Part shown: positions 1-6,506 of the stretch, in pieces | How the letters are laid out: each line of letters opens with the position of its first letter | Position numbering within the stretch: the first letter of the stretch is position 1 | Assembly: GCA_049967035.1 (NCBI GenBank) | Contig: JBMFTM010000002.1 | Coordinates: 1-34,937, forward strand | Direction: 5' to 3' | Length of the DNA: 34,937 nt | From: Acidifodinimicrobium sp049967035 | GTDB taxonomy: Archaea > Nanobdellota > Nanobdellia > Parvarchaeales > Parvarchaeaceae | Program-made: the position numbers and the translations under genes | The notes under the pieces: model-generated | Databases searched by the model: none | Told to the model about the DNA's origin: nothing | The model's input: only the letters and a program-made list of their open reading frames with translations

Positions 1-53
1 ACCAATGCGGATATGTTATTTAGTCTTGTCTAGTCCGTTGATAATTAATCACA

Positions 54-554
54 ATGTATATGGAAAACAAAGGAATATTTGAAGTGAAGATAAAGGTACA
101 TGAAGGTGAGAATATAATAATAGGGCAATCTCACTTCATAAAAACAGTCGAAGACTTATATGAGTGTTTAGCTTCTTCGTCTCCGCATCTGAAATTTGGT
201 ATAGCCTTCAATGAGGCATCAGGGGATAGGTTGGTCAGATACGAAGGAAATGATGACTCATTAATAAAGGAGAGCGTAGACATATCTTCGAAGATAGGCG
301 CAGGCCACATATTTGTTATACTCCTGAAGGATGGGTATCCAATAAACGTATTGAACAGGATAAAAGAAGTTGAAGAAGTTGTTGGTCTATACGCGGCAAC
401 ATCCAACCCCATAACTGTGGTCGGATACGACGACGGGGAAAACGGAAGGGGAATCCTTGGAGTAATAGACGGTAAGAAGCCATTGGGTGCAGAGGATGAT
501 AATGCCCGCAAGAAAAGGCATAAATTTCTTAGAGACATAGGCTATAAGAGATAG
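54..554 (+). CDS. Adenosine-specific kinase family protein (DUF355)
   Basis: The 166-residue product matches the archaeal/bacterial family Pfam calls adenosine-specific kinase (PF04008) along its whole length. Recognisable blocks are the GQSHFIKTVEDLYE segment near residues 24-37, a LKFGIAFNEASGDRLVR block near 46-62, GHIFVILLKDGYPINVLN near 84-101, and a C-terminal GRGILGVIDG plus KKRHKFLRDIGYKR tail. Some members are reported to phosphorylate adenosine; the physiological substrate here is an inference. ATG codons at 54 and 60 are both possible starts. The TAG stop at 552-554 shares its last base with the tRNA that follows, so the two may be co-transcribed. Family assignment is firm, biochemical role moderate. 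Confidence 0.88.
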   Translation: MYMENKGIFEVKIKVHEGENIIIGQSHFIKTVEDLYECLASSSPHLKFGIAFNEASGDRLVRYEGNDDSLIKESVDISSKIGAGHIFVILLKDGYPINVLNRIKEVEEVVGLYAATSNPITVVGYDDGENGRGILGVIDGKKPLGAEDDNARKKRHKFLRDIGYKR

Positions 555-639
555 TCGGGGTAGTACAGCGGTAGTACGCCGCCCTCATGAGATGATCTGA
601 GATAGGCGGAGGTCATGGGTTCAAATCCCATCCCCGACA
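554..639 (+). tRNA. tRNA-Met (CAT), with a 14-nt intron
   Basis: All arms fold. The acceptor GTCGGGG (554-560) pairs with CCCCGAC (632-638), followed by discriminator A639. The D stem is GTAC/GTAC (563-566/574-577), the anticodon stem CCGCC/GGCGG (579-583/605-609), and the T stem ATGGG/CCCAT (615-619/627-631) around TTCAAAT. The apparent anticodon loop has 21 nt. Removing 590-603 leaves a 7-nt loop with anticodon CAT (586-588) and the intron at canonical position 37/38. CTCA (584-587) pairs with TGAG (598-601), flanked by 3-nt bulges 588-590 and 602-604: a textbook bulge-helix-bulge substrate for the splicing endonuclease. The anticodon stem lacks the GGG/CCC run of initiators, so elongator Met is likelier; Ile2 (modified CAT) is not excluded. 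CCA is not encoded. Confidence 0.93.
590..603 (+). other. tRNA-Met intron, bulge-helix-bulge type
   Basis: This is the 14-nt intron inferred from the loop geometry of the tRNA-Met gene. Both predicted cleavages (after G589 and after T603) fall between the second and third bases of a 3-nt bulge, as the archaeal splicing endonuclease prefers. The intron is close to the minimum that can build the central 4-bp helix: only two further pairs (591-597, 592-596) close a 3-nt terminal loop. Confidence 0.85.
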
Positions 640-652
640 TGTTTTTGTTAAA

Positions 653-1489
653 TTAAACGTGTGCTTTCAGCCAACTTAAAATGTCATTATAAACGTTTTC
701 ATTATTTAGCTCATTCAATATCTCATGATAAAACCCGGGATATATTCTAATTGTTTTATCGTTCGATTCTATCATTGAGTAGGCTTTTTTTGTTGCCCTG
801 TTCGGAACTACTTTATCATCACCGCCGTGCATCATCAGTATCGGCATATCAATGCTGTTTATATGCTTCCAAACTTCCTTGGATCCAAGCGATAGCTGAT
901 ATACTAATCTAATCGTCGGATTTTTGAATACTAGAGGGTCTTTTACGTAGTCTTCATATAATTTCTTGTTGTGTGTCAAGTTTTCCGCTTTAATAGGAAG
1001 TTTTATCCTGGCCTTTTTATTTGTAAGATAAGTTATATACAATAGCAATTTGGAAAAAGGGTCTGCCTTTGTTATTGTCGCAGCCCCGCTGGTCATCGCC
1101 ATATCTACGCCATCTTTAACCCTTGCGATATAATGCAAAGCTATCAGTCCACCCATACTATGCCCAAAAATTACGGTTTTAATACTATTCTTATCTCTTT
1201 TTATTTCGGATATGAAATTTTTTGTATCATCTATAAAATCATTGAAATTGCCTACGTCTCCGAATTCCTCTTTGTCCTTTGCGGTTTTTCCATGGCCCCT
1301 TAAATCATACATAAAAAATGAAAAACCGTTTGATTCTAACCATTGCCCGAATTTGATGTACCTACCACTGTGTTCAGCGAAACCATGGAGCCCTATTATT
1401 AAAGCCTTAGGCGATGCAGGCTCCCAAGATCTGTAGAATACTTCCAGTTCATTATCTAATTTTAGTTTTGATTCTTTGTAAACCATCAT
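653..1489 (-). CDS. Alpha/beta hydrolase, monoacylglycerol-lipase-like
   Basis: The 278-residue protein has the serine alpha/beta-hydrolase plan of the PldB/monoacylglycerol lipase group. HGFAEHSGRY (residues 35-44) forms the oxyanion region typical of that group, YDLRGHG lies at 61-67, the nucleophile elbow GHSMGG carries Ser111, the acid is probably Asp225 in GGDDKVVP, and the base is His255 in GFYHE. A cap segment lies between about 135 and 210. It has no signal peptide, so cytoplasmic esterase or lysophospholipase activity is the likely role, substrate unknown. An ATTTAAAT TATA box at 1509-1516 lies 23-24 nt before the ATG, suggesting a leaderless mRNA. It converges on the tRNA-Met gene. 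Confidence 0.88.
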   Translation of the reverse strand: MMVYKESKLKLDNELEVFYRSWEPASPKALIIGLHGFAEHSGRYIKFGQWLESNGFSFFMYDLRGHGKTAKDKEEFGDVGNFNDFIDDTKNFISEIKRDKNSIKTVIFGHSMGGLIALHYIARVKDGVDMAMTSGAATITKADPFSKLLLYITYLTNKKARIKLPIKAENLTHNKKLYEDYVKDPLVFKNPTIRLVYQLSLGSKEVWKHINSIDMPILMMHGGDDKVVPNRATKKAYSMIESNDKTIRIYPGFYHEILNELNNENVYNDILSWLKAHV

Positions 1490-1505
1490 AGAAATAGTAT
1501 CTTTT

Positions 1506-1519
1506 AAGATTTAAATTTT
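1506..1519. promoter_or_regulatory. Palindromic TATA box between divergent starts
   Basis: ATTTAAAT (1509-1516) is a perfect palindrome. Its centre, 1512.5, is exactly 23.5 nt from the hydrolase ATG at 1489 on the minus strand and 23.5 nt from an ATG at 1536 on the plus strand. This is the spacing expected for leaderless archaeal promoters and allows TBP to bind in either orientation. Confidence 0.6.
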
Positions 1520-1535
1520 GTTTTATGTTTTGTTT

Positions 1536-1604
1536 ATGTCAAAAAATGATGATTCTGTGGTCAACTTCTGCGGCATCAAGTCGATGTTGGAGAATAAGAA
1601 TTAA
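1536..1604 (+). CDS. Possible 22-codon micro-ORF
   Basis: An ATG at 1536 opens a 22-codon frame ending at TAA 1602-1604 (begins MSKNDDSVVNF, ends LENKN). I do not recognise it. The only support is its position: a palindromic TATA box lies 23.5 nt upstream, mirroring the hydrolase gene on the other strand. It could equally be transcribed leader or spacer. The next gene has its own TATA-like element (about 1606-1617), so the micro-ORF is not needed to explain that gene's expression. Confidence 0.25.
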   Translation: MSKNDDSVVNFCGIKSMLENKN

Positions 1605-1636
1605 AAGATATATTTGATGTCTGTATCGTTTATCTG

Positions 1637-2071
1637 ATGGAAGCCTTTTATGTTGGTTTAATAATCGGCGTGATAGTGTCTTCAATTCTTGCGTCTATAG
1701 TCCTCTTCTATATACTTCGCAGAGCCGCCTCAAAACTATTTGAATCATGGAAGGAAAAAGAAATGCGAAAAGAACTAGACGAAGCCTTGCAGAGGCAGAG
1801 GTACGTTGTTAAAGGAAAACTTAGTGAGCAGCTTTTTCCGGTCATATACAGCAAGATAAATGATATATCTGATGCCAGGTTCATAGGCAATCCAATAGAC
1901 TACATAGTTTTTGACGGGCTTTCAAAGGGAGTCTCGGAAGGCAAGGGGCAGGTAAATATAAGGTTCATAGAGATAAAGACAGGAAGCTCAAGTCTAAGCA
2001 AGAGTGAAAGATTCGTAAAAGATGCTGTAGAAAACAAGAGAGTAGAGTGGGAAGAAGTAAAACTGGATTAG
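1637..2071 (+). CDS. Membrane-anchored Holliday-resolvase-related endonuclease
   Basis: The 144 residues contain one N-terminal membrane span (about 5-27), a charged helix (36-56), and a PD-(D/E)XK-like core matching the family described as endonucleases related to archaeal Holliday junction resolvases (PF10107). Visible core residues are Glu64 in the GKLSEQ helix, Asp88 in NPIDYIVFDG, and Glu112-x-Lys114 in FIEIKTG. Hjc itself is soluble, so the membrane span makes a house-keeping recombination role doubtful; action on DNA at the membrane is an inference. ATG 1637 follows an AAAGATATATTT element by about 25 nt, which fits a leaderless start. The active-site triad appears intact. Confidence 0.82.
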   Translation: MEAFYVGLIIGVIVSSILASIVLFYILRRAASKLFESWKEKEMRKELDEALQRQRYVVKGKLSEQLFPVIYSKINDISDARFIGNPIDYIVFDGLSKGVSEGKGQVNIRFIEIKTGSSSLSKSERFVKDAVENKRVEWEEVKLD

Positions 2072-2110
2072 CGTAAGGTTTAAATAACAGTTTTATTCAT
2101 CATAGATTTC

Positions 2111-2872
2111 ATGAGCAAGATAACTTGCAACGTGAGTTCAGGATTGGCAAGCATACTGGATAAAGATATGGGTGCCAATGTAGTCTACCACACATCTAAC
2201 GAGGATATCACGCCAGCAGAGGAAAAGCTTAAAGGCATAAGCGGTTTGGGTAGGTATGTAGGAATATCCGGCGGGTTTACAGCAAACCTTTACATATTAT
2301 CCAAGCTTCAAAAGAATAACAAGCTTGCTGCTATAGACCTGGTTGACACCAATCCAAGCGCGATATTCCAAGCGCTTGAGCTAATGTACTATTTCAATAG
2401 TACAGATAACAAAGGATACAGAGAAAATCTAGATTTTGAGTACGGTGAATACTTCGATGTTATAAATATAGCGCATAATAGAAATGAGAAGTTCTACAAA
2501 GGGTTTGTAGAAACTAACCTGTCTAAACCAGAACTTTCAGATGATCTCAGCATAACCTTCCACAGGGAGGACATATTCAAATTTCTAGATAGGCTGGAAT
2601 CAAAAGACAAGTACTTTATATACCTCTCTAATTTGTTTGACTACAAAATTGAATCAGCCAGCTACATATCATCACACATATTGGAAAATGACAAGATAGA
2701 AAGCGGATCGTGGCTGCTCTTGACAGCTATTTCAAAAGCGCGTATGAGAAATCTGACTGATTTAGTGGAAGACAAAGAGGAGAAAAATAAGGCAGGCTCG
2801 TCTTATGCTGTTGGCTTATTTAGGAAAGAAGGTAACCGTTTAAAGAATGAGCTCATCTACAGGCTTGACTGA
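2111..2872 (+). CDS. Uncharacterised protein, Rossmann/methyltransferase-like
   Basis: I do not recognise this 253-residue protein as a named family. Its middle resembles the first half of a class I SAM-dependent methyltransferase: a strand and glycine loop (GRYVGISGGFTANLYIL, about residues 47-63), then a hydrophobic strand ending in acidic and Asn-Pro residues (AAIDLVDTNPSAIF, about 73-86), and later a YFIYLSNLFDY strand (about 168-178) where motif IV would lie. The GISGGF loop differs from the usual GxGxG, so SAM binding is only suggested. It has no signal peptide or membrane span. A TTTAAATA box (2079-2086) lies 28 nt before the ATG. A T-rich tract follows the stop directly. Confidence 0.7.
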   Translation: MSKITCNVSSGLASILDKDMGANVVYHTSNEDITPAEEKLKGISGLGRYVGISGGFTANLYILSKLQKNNKLAAIDLVDTNPSAIFQALELMYYFNSTDNKGYRENLDFEYGEYFDVINIAHNRNEKFYKGFVETNLSKPELSDDLSITFHREDIFKFLDRLESKDKYFIYLSNLFDYKIESASYISSHILENDKIESGSWLLLTAISKARMRNLTDLVEDKEEKNKAGSSYAVGLFRKEGNRLKNELIYRLD

Positions 2873-2873
2873 A

Positions 2874-2891
2874 TTTTTGTTTAATTTTTTT
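2874..2891 (+). terminator. T-rich intrinsic terminator
   Basis: Runs of five, three and seven T residues begin two bases after the stop codon of the plus-strand gene and run into the last codon of the convergent alkyltransferase gene. Oligo-U stretches are the known stop signal for archaeal RNA polymerase and for FttA, which is also encoded in this window. Confidence 0.55.
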
Positions 2892-3204
2892 ATGTTTTCA
2901 ATACAGCAGACTCATGTACGCGCCCATCTCTCACTTCTACCCCATCAGCTTTCAGCCTTTTGATCTTCTCTGATTTAGTTTTCTCATTGTTTTTATTGCC
3001 TATAGTGTACCCGCCTATCTCTCTGTTTGATTTTACAACTTTGTAACACGGATAATATTCTGGCCTGTCATTTGTACTCAAAACTCTTCCAACCTCCCTG
3101 GGCGTCACATCAAATCTCTTTGCCAGCGCTTTGTATGTTGTCACTTTCCCGCGAGGTATCTTCCTGAGAGCTTTCAGTATCCTTATTCTAGTATCGTTAT
3201 TCAT
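2890..3204 (-). CDS. Alkylated-DNA cysteine methyltransferase, single domain
   Basis: The 104 residues equal only the C-terminal DNA-binding/active-site domain of O6-alkylguanine alkyltransferases (PF01035). IPRGKVTTYKALA (16-28) and VGRVLSTN (38-45, with the likely Arg40 finger) precede the active-site PCYKVV with acceptor Cys53. The usual His after the Cys (PCHRV) is Tyr here. The Cys is present, unlike alkyltransferase-like proteins that have Trp, so suicidal transfer of the alkyl group is still plausible. The N-terminal ribonuclease-H-like domain is absent. The start overlaps the RIO1 stop by 8 nt, so the two are translated from one mRNA. The actual substrate range is uncertain. Confidence 0.85.
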   Translation of the reverse strand: MNNDTRIRILKALRKIPRGKVTTYKALAKRFDVTPREVGRVLSTNDRPEYYPCYKVVKSNREIGGYTIGNKNNEKTKSEKIKRLKADGVEVRDGRVHESAVLKT

Positions 3205-3889
3205 ATGAGTTGTTTATCATCTTAATGATCTCTTGGCTTCTTAATGCCCCGCCGAAGCCGAGCCTTGCGAACCAGCTGTTTATATTGTCTATGTCTCTCT
3301 TGAGATAATCAAGGGTTGAAGGTGACAATTTCAAAGCCTGCGAAAAGTCAATCAGATAAGGGTCGCCCTTGAAGTTCATTATATTATAGGGGCTCAAATC
3401 GCCGTGTATGAAGCCTGCTTTTCCCATATTAACTATGCTGTCCACTATCTCATCATACCATCGGCTTCGATCGAAATCATCCGCTTTCACCGCAAGGGGA
3501 GCGTTTGTTTCCCCTTCGCCGATGAATTGCATGGTAAGCACATTTTCATAGACCCTGAACGGCTCCGGTACTCTTATCCCTATGGTGAATGCTTTCGAGA
3601 GGAAATTAAATTCATACCTGGTCCAGGTGTTTATCCTCCTTATGAAGCCCCCGGATTTGCTGCCTCTAAGGACAAGGTAAGTAGGTATCTTCTTGAACGC
3701 GTTTATGTCATGTCTATGAATCTTCACTGCGACTTCTCTCCCATTGGAGTCAACGCTCTTGAAAACATAAGATTCCTTGCCCGTGCTTAAAGGCCCTGTA
3801 AGGTTGGATATGTAACCATCTCCTTCTAGTTTGCTCAGAGCTTCTAATGTCTTTAGGTCAAATACCTTTAGATAAGTCTTCTTTTCCAT
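3197..3889 (-). CDS. rio1: RIO1-type serine protein kinase
   Basis: This 230-residue protein has the RIO kinase core: nucleotide loop STGKESYV (35-42), lysine in AVKI (Lys56), the WTRYEFNFL helix (89-97), catalytic HGDLSPYN (162-169; Asp164, Asn169), and metal-binding IDFSQ (Asp181). The LSPYN form of the loop points to RIO1 rather than RIO2. The RIO2 N-terminal winged helix is absent, and the protein is compact, with a short Leu/Gly-rich tail after about 210. RIO1 acts in late small-subunit ribosome maturation. It is the first gene of a two-gene unit with the alkyltransferase. LonB lies upstream on the same strand, 15 nt away (3890-3904), so read-through from lon is possible. Confidence 0.92.
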   Translation of the reverse strand: MEKKTYLKVFDLKTLEALSKLEGDGYISNLTGPLSTGKESYVFKSVDSNGREVAVKIHRHDINAFKKIPTYLVLRGSKSGGFIRRINTWTRYEFNFLSKAFTIGIRVPEPFRVYENVLTMQFIGEGETNAPLAVKADDFDRSRWYDEIVDSIVNMGKAGFIHGDLSPYNIMNFKGDPYLIDFSQALKLSPSTLDYLKRDIDNINSWFARLGFGGALRSQEIIKMINNSYE

Positions 3890-3904
3890 TCAAATTTGTT
3901 GTCT

Positions 3905-5860
3905 CTATACCGCTGGCTTCTTCTTGAATGCGCCCTTTATAGTTTTGATAAGCTTGGTCTTCTCTTTTCCATTTTCCATTGCGTGGTCTATCACTTCGCT
4001 AAGTGTGCTGACTGGTATGATCTTGATATTGGCATTGTTTGGTAGGACCAAGTCGCCGAAGTTAGAAGCTGGGATTATAACCTCTTTTATCCCAGCGTTT
4101 ACAGCTGCCTCGACTTTAGATGTTATCCCGCCTACTGGAAGCACCTCCCCAAGTATCGACAATGAGCCAGTCATCGCAATTGACTGTTTCACTGGTATTC
4201 CAGTTATCGCTGAAAGTATGGCAGTGGCTACGCTTATGCTTGCGCTGTCGCCCTCTACCCCAGAATAAGCTTGTAAGAACTGTATGTGGATATCGTAGTC
4301 ACTTAACTGCTGCTTTGAGTACAACTTTATTATTGCACCAACATTCTTCACAGCCTCCTGAGCGATCTCACCTAGTTTTCCGGTGGCTATTATCTCCCCG
4401 CCGCCTTTTCTCATGCTTTTGGTCACTATAGCTTCTATAGGCAGCATAAGCCCTGAATCAGAGTTCTCTATCACGGCTAGTCCATTGACCTTTCCAACAT
4501 GCGATCCAGACACCTGTATGACCTCGTACTCCTTCTTTTCTTTTATGAACCTTGATGCAACCTGCTGTTCAAACGACCCTGCATATTCTTTTGCGTTTAT
4601 CACATCTGATGCTTCAACTATCTTCTTGCCTTTTTCCCTGCTCATGTCACCGGCCACCCTGACTATGCCTCCAAGCTCTCTCAGCTTGAGCGTGAGTGAA
4701 TTTTTCTTGTCAGCTCGTCTTTTTGCTTCTTTTACGATCTCGGCGACAGCCTCTCTGGAGAAAGGTGGTATCTTTCCGTCTTTCTTCACTTCCTGCGCTA
4801 CAAATATCGCTATCTTGTTTCTATTCTCTACAGTATCAGGCATATTATCTTCCATATATACCTCATAACCGTAGCCTCTTATCCTAGACCTTAAAGCAGG
4901 GCTCATCTTCATTATAGATTCTGGATTACCGGCCCCTACTAATATAAAATCGCATGGAACCGGCTCGGTCTTTACCATTGCCCCAGCGCTTCTTTCGCTC
5001 CTGCCAGTTATAGCGGACTTCTTCTCTTGCATGGCAGTAAGAAGCTGTATCTGCATCTCCGGCGTCATATCAGCTATTTCGTCTATAAAAAGAACACCAC
5101 CGTTTGCCTTATGTATATCACCTAAAACAACCCTCTCATGTGGCGGTGTTCCAAGGCCGCCGCTTTGGAACGGGTCATGCAGCACGTCTCCTAAAAGAGC
5201 ACCCTCATGCGCCCCAGTTGCGTCCACAAATGGGGCCGTTTTTGCACCGGAGTTGTCAAGCAGGAGTTTTGGAGCCAAAGGAGTTATCCTAACCCTGCTT
5301 AGCCTCGTCATCAATATCACGAACAGAAAACCTATAAGTATGGTTATTATGAAGAGCGTCCCAGATATTTGATCTGCAGCTGCAAGAATATCATTTTTCT
5401 GCGTGCTAACAATCATGCTAACAATGTAACTGGCCACAAAGAACACAACCAATACACCAAGAAATATGGTCATACTGTTGCCGTTGTTCATCCCAGTCAT
5501 GCTCTTCATCTTTGCTTGTGCGACAAACTTTTTGCCTTCTCCGGCTGGGAACACCTTGATCAGCGGGTTGTTTTCATCCTTTGGATTCGGCAGCGTCACA
5601 ATATCTTGAAGTTTTTCAGCAGGTAGAAGCTCAGACAACGCCTGGCCAAGCATGCTCTTTCCTGTCCCCGGTGAACCTACGAGAAGCACATTTCTTCTCT
5701 GTATGGCTGCTTTTTTGATTATTTCAGTGGCTTTATCCTGGCCTATAACCTGGTCTATCATCTTGTTTGATATCTTTATATCATCAGTTGTATCGAAGTC
5801 TATGCTGAAAATCTTCTCACTTGCTTTATGTTCTAGTTTTTTCAAATTTTCATTCTCCAT
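3905..5860 (-). CDS. lonB: Membrane-anchored ATP-dependent Lon protease, LonB type
   Basis: The 651 residues show the archaeal LonB plan. Walker A GSPGTGKS is at 62-69. Two membrane spans (about 131-151 and 168-187) are inserted between Walker A and Walker B, as is usual in LonB, and Walker B GVLFIDEI lies near 255-262. The sensor/arginine region GAGNPES...PALRSRIRG spans 309-329. The C-terminal S16 protease domain has the catalytic dyad Ser539 (GDSAS) and Lys582 (TSKVEAA). It holds the ring to the inner membrane face and degrades misfolded membrane or soluble proteins; LonB is essential in some archaea. A TATATATA element near 5894-5902 lies about 37 nt upstream, so there is a short leader, which ends in GAGG. 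An inverted repeat lies just upstream of that promoter. Confidence 0.96.
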   Translation of the reverse strand: MENENLKKLEHKASEKIFSIDFDTTDDIKISNKMIDQVIGQDKATEIIKKAAIQRRNVLLVGSPGTGKSMLGQALSELLPAEKLQDIVTLPNPKDENNPLIKVFPAGEGKKFVAQAKMKSMTGMNNGNSMTIFLGVLVVFFVASYIVSMIVSTQKNDILAAADQISGTLFIITILIGFLFVILMTRLSRVRITPLAPKLLLDNSGAKTAPFVDATGAHEGALLGDVLHDPFQSGGLGTPPHERVVLGDIHKANGGVLFIDEIADMTPEMQIQLLTAMQEKKSAITGRSERSAGAMVKTEPVPCDFILVGAGNPESIMKMSPALRSRIRGYGYEVYMEDNMPDTVENRNKIAIFVAQEVKKDGKIPPFSREAVAEIVKEAKRRADKKNSLTLKLRELGGIVRVAGDMSREKGKKIVEASDVINAKEYAGSFEQQVASRFIKEKKEYEVIQVSGSHVGKVNGLAVIENSDSGLMLPIEAIVTKSMRKGGGEIIATGKLGEIAQEAVKNVGAIIKLYSKQQLSDYDIHIQFLQAYSGVEGDSASISVATAILSAITGIPVKQSIAMTGSLSILGEVLPVGGITSKVEAAVNAGIKEVIIPASNFGDLVLPNNANIKIIPVSTLSEVIDHAMENGKEKTKLIKTIKGAFKKKPAV

Positions 5861-5914
5861 ATCCTCAGCAAAAATAATATGTGTTTCTAAGAATATATAT
5901 ACTACTATGCTTGC

Positions 5915-5937
5915 GATGCATTTTCCCAGAGTGCATC
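5915..5937. promoter_or_regulatory. Inverted repeat upstream of lonB promoter
   Basis: GATGCA (5915-5920) and TGCATC (5932-5937) form a perfect 6-bp dyad with an 11-nt spacer. It lies on the upstream side of the TATATATA element of lonB, where a transcription factor would contact the promoter. It is also just beyond the 3' end of the PRC-barrel gene, so a hairpin in that transcript is the alternative reading. Confidence 0.35.
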
Positions 5938-5955
5938 AAAAACACGTTTTAAATT

Positions 5956-6237
5956 TCATTGTGTTTTTTCTTCTTTGGCTTCTTCCGAAGGCGATGTGAC
6001 TATACTCGATATTATGAAGATATCGTCTATTGCTCTAACCAAATTGTGCTGAATTATAGCTCCCCTTGCGCCACTTATCATCTTGGATAGGTGTGATGAA
6101 GGGCTAGCCTTTATTCTCCAACCGACGATTCTGTTCTCTTGTATTATAGCCTCATCTATTTCGCCAAAGAAGGACCCAGAGTCCGTGTAAACTTTTAGTC
6201 CGTAGGTGTTCGAAACGCTTTTCAATTTTAATGCCAT
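5956..6237 (-). CDS. PRC-barrel domain protein
   Basis: The 93 residues form one PRC-barrel (PF05239): a SVSNTYGLKVYTDSGSFFG opening, the turn EIDEAIIQENRIVGWRI, and a second half ending in AIDDIFIISSIV, followed by a short charged tail. Small PRC-barrel proteins are abundant in archaea; some (CdpB in haloarchaea, the CdvA N-terminus) work in cell division, and others in RNA metabolism. The present sequence does not decide between these. The start is supported by a palindromic TATA element centred 25.5 nt upstream. Confidence 0.85.
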   Translation of the reverse strand: MALKLKSVSNTYGLKVYTDSGSFFGEIDEAIIQENRIVGWRIKASPSSHLSKMISGARGAIIQHNLVRAIDDIFIISSIVTSPSEEAKEEKTQ

Positions 6238-6254
6238 ATTCTAAGTTAATGTCT

Positions 6255-6268
6255 ATATATTTAAATAC
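6255..6268. promoter_or_regulatory. Shared palindromic TATA box
   Basis: TATTTAAATA (6258-6267) is palindromic. Its centre, 6262.5, is 25.5 nt from the PRC-barrel ATG (minus strand, 6237) and 26.5 nt from the ATG at 6289 on the plus strand. One TBP site therefore appears to serve two divergent leaderless genes. Confidence 0.6.
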
Positions 6269-6288
6269 TTATTTATCCTATTTTCGAT

Positions 6289-6477
6289 ATGTCACCAAAA
6301 GCTGTTCTTCTCTGTTTGCATGGATACACAAAATACCCTAAAGAGAGGGAAAAAGACTGGCAGAAAGTCGTGAAGGGCAGGTTGTACACTGCTTACGAGA
6401 TTGCGAAATTCTTCAGTTCAATTAATGTTACGACATATGTAAAAGAGAGGTTAATGAAAGGTATGAAGGAGATTTAA
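6289..6477 (+). CDS. Orphan 62-residue protein
   Basis: I do not recognise this protein. It is basic, begins with a hydrophobic stretch (AVLLCLHGY, residues 5-13) too short for a membrane span, and continues with a charged segment EREKDWQKVVKGR and an amphipathic helix-like TAYEIAKFFSS. Support for its being real is the TATA box at ideal leaderless distance and the 29-nt gap to the transporter gene downstream, which would place both in one transcript. The abrupt end after a Lys/Met-rich tail could mean a shortened relic of a longer gene. Confidence 0.5.
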   Translation: MSPKAVLLCLHGYTKYPKEREKDWQKVVKGRLYTAYEIAKFFSSINVTTYVKERLMKGMKEI

Positions 6478-6506
6478 TCAGTTCATCCCTTCTTGATTGA
6501 ATCAAT

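Noticed and set aside
1546..1637. ATGATGA resembling a C box, with CTGA at 1634, as a C/D-box RNA
   Set aside because: The boxes are too far apart for an archaeal C/D RNA and no D'/C' pair or flanking terminal stem is present.
4120..5626. Several plus-strand frames antisense to lonB
   Set aside because: They show no domain features or promoters and cover a well-conserved LonB gene.
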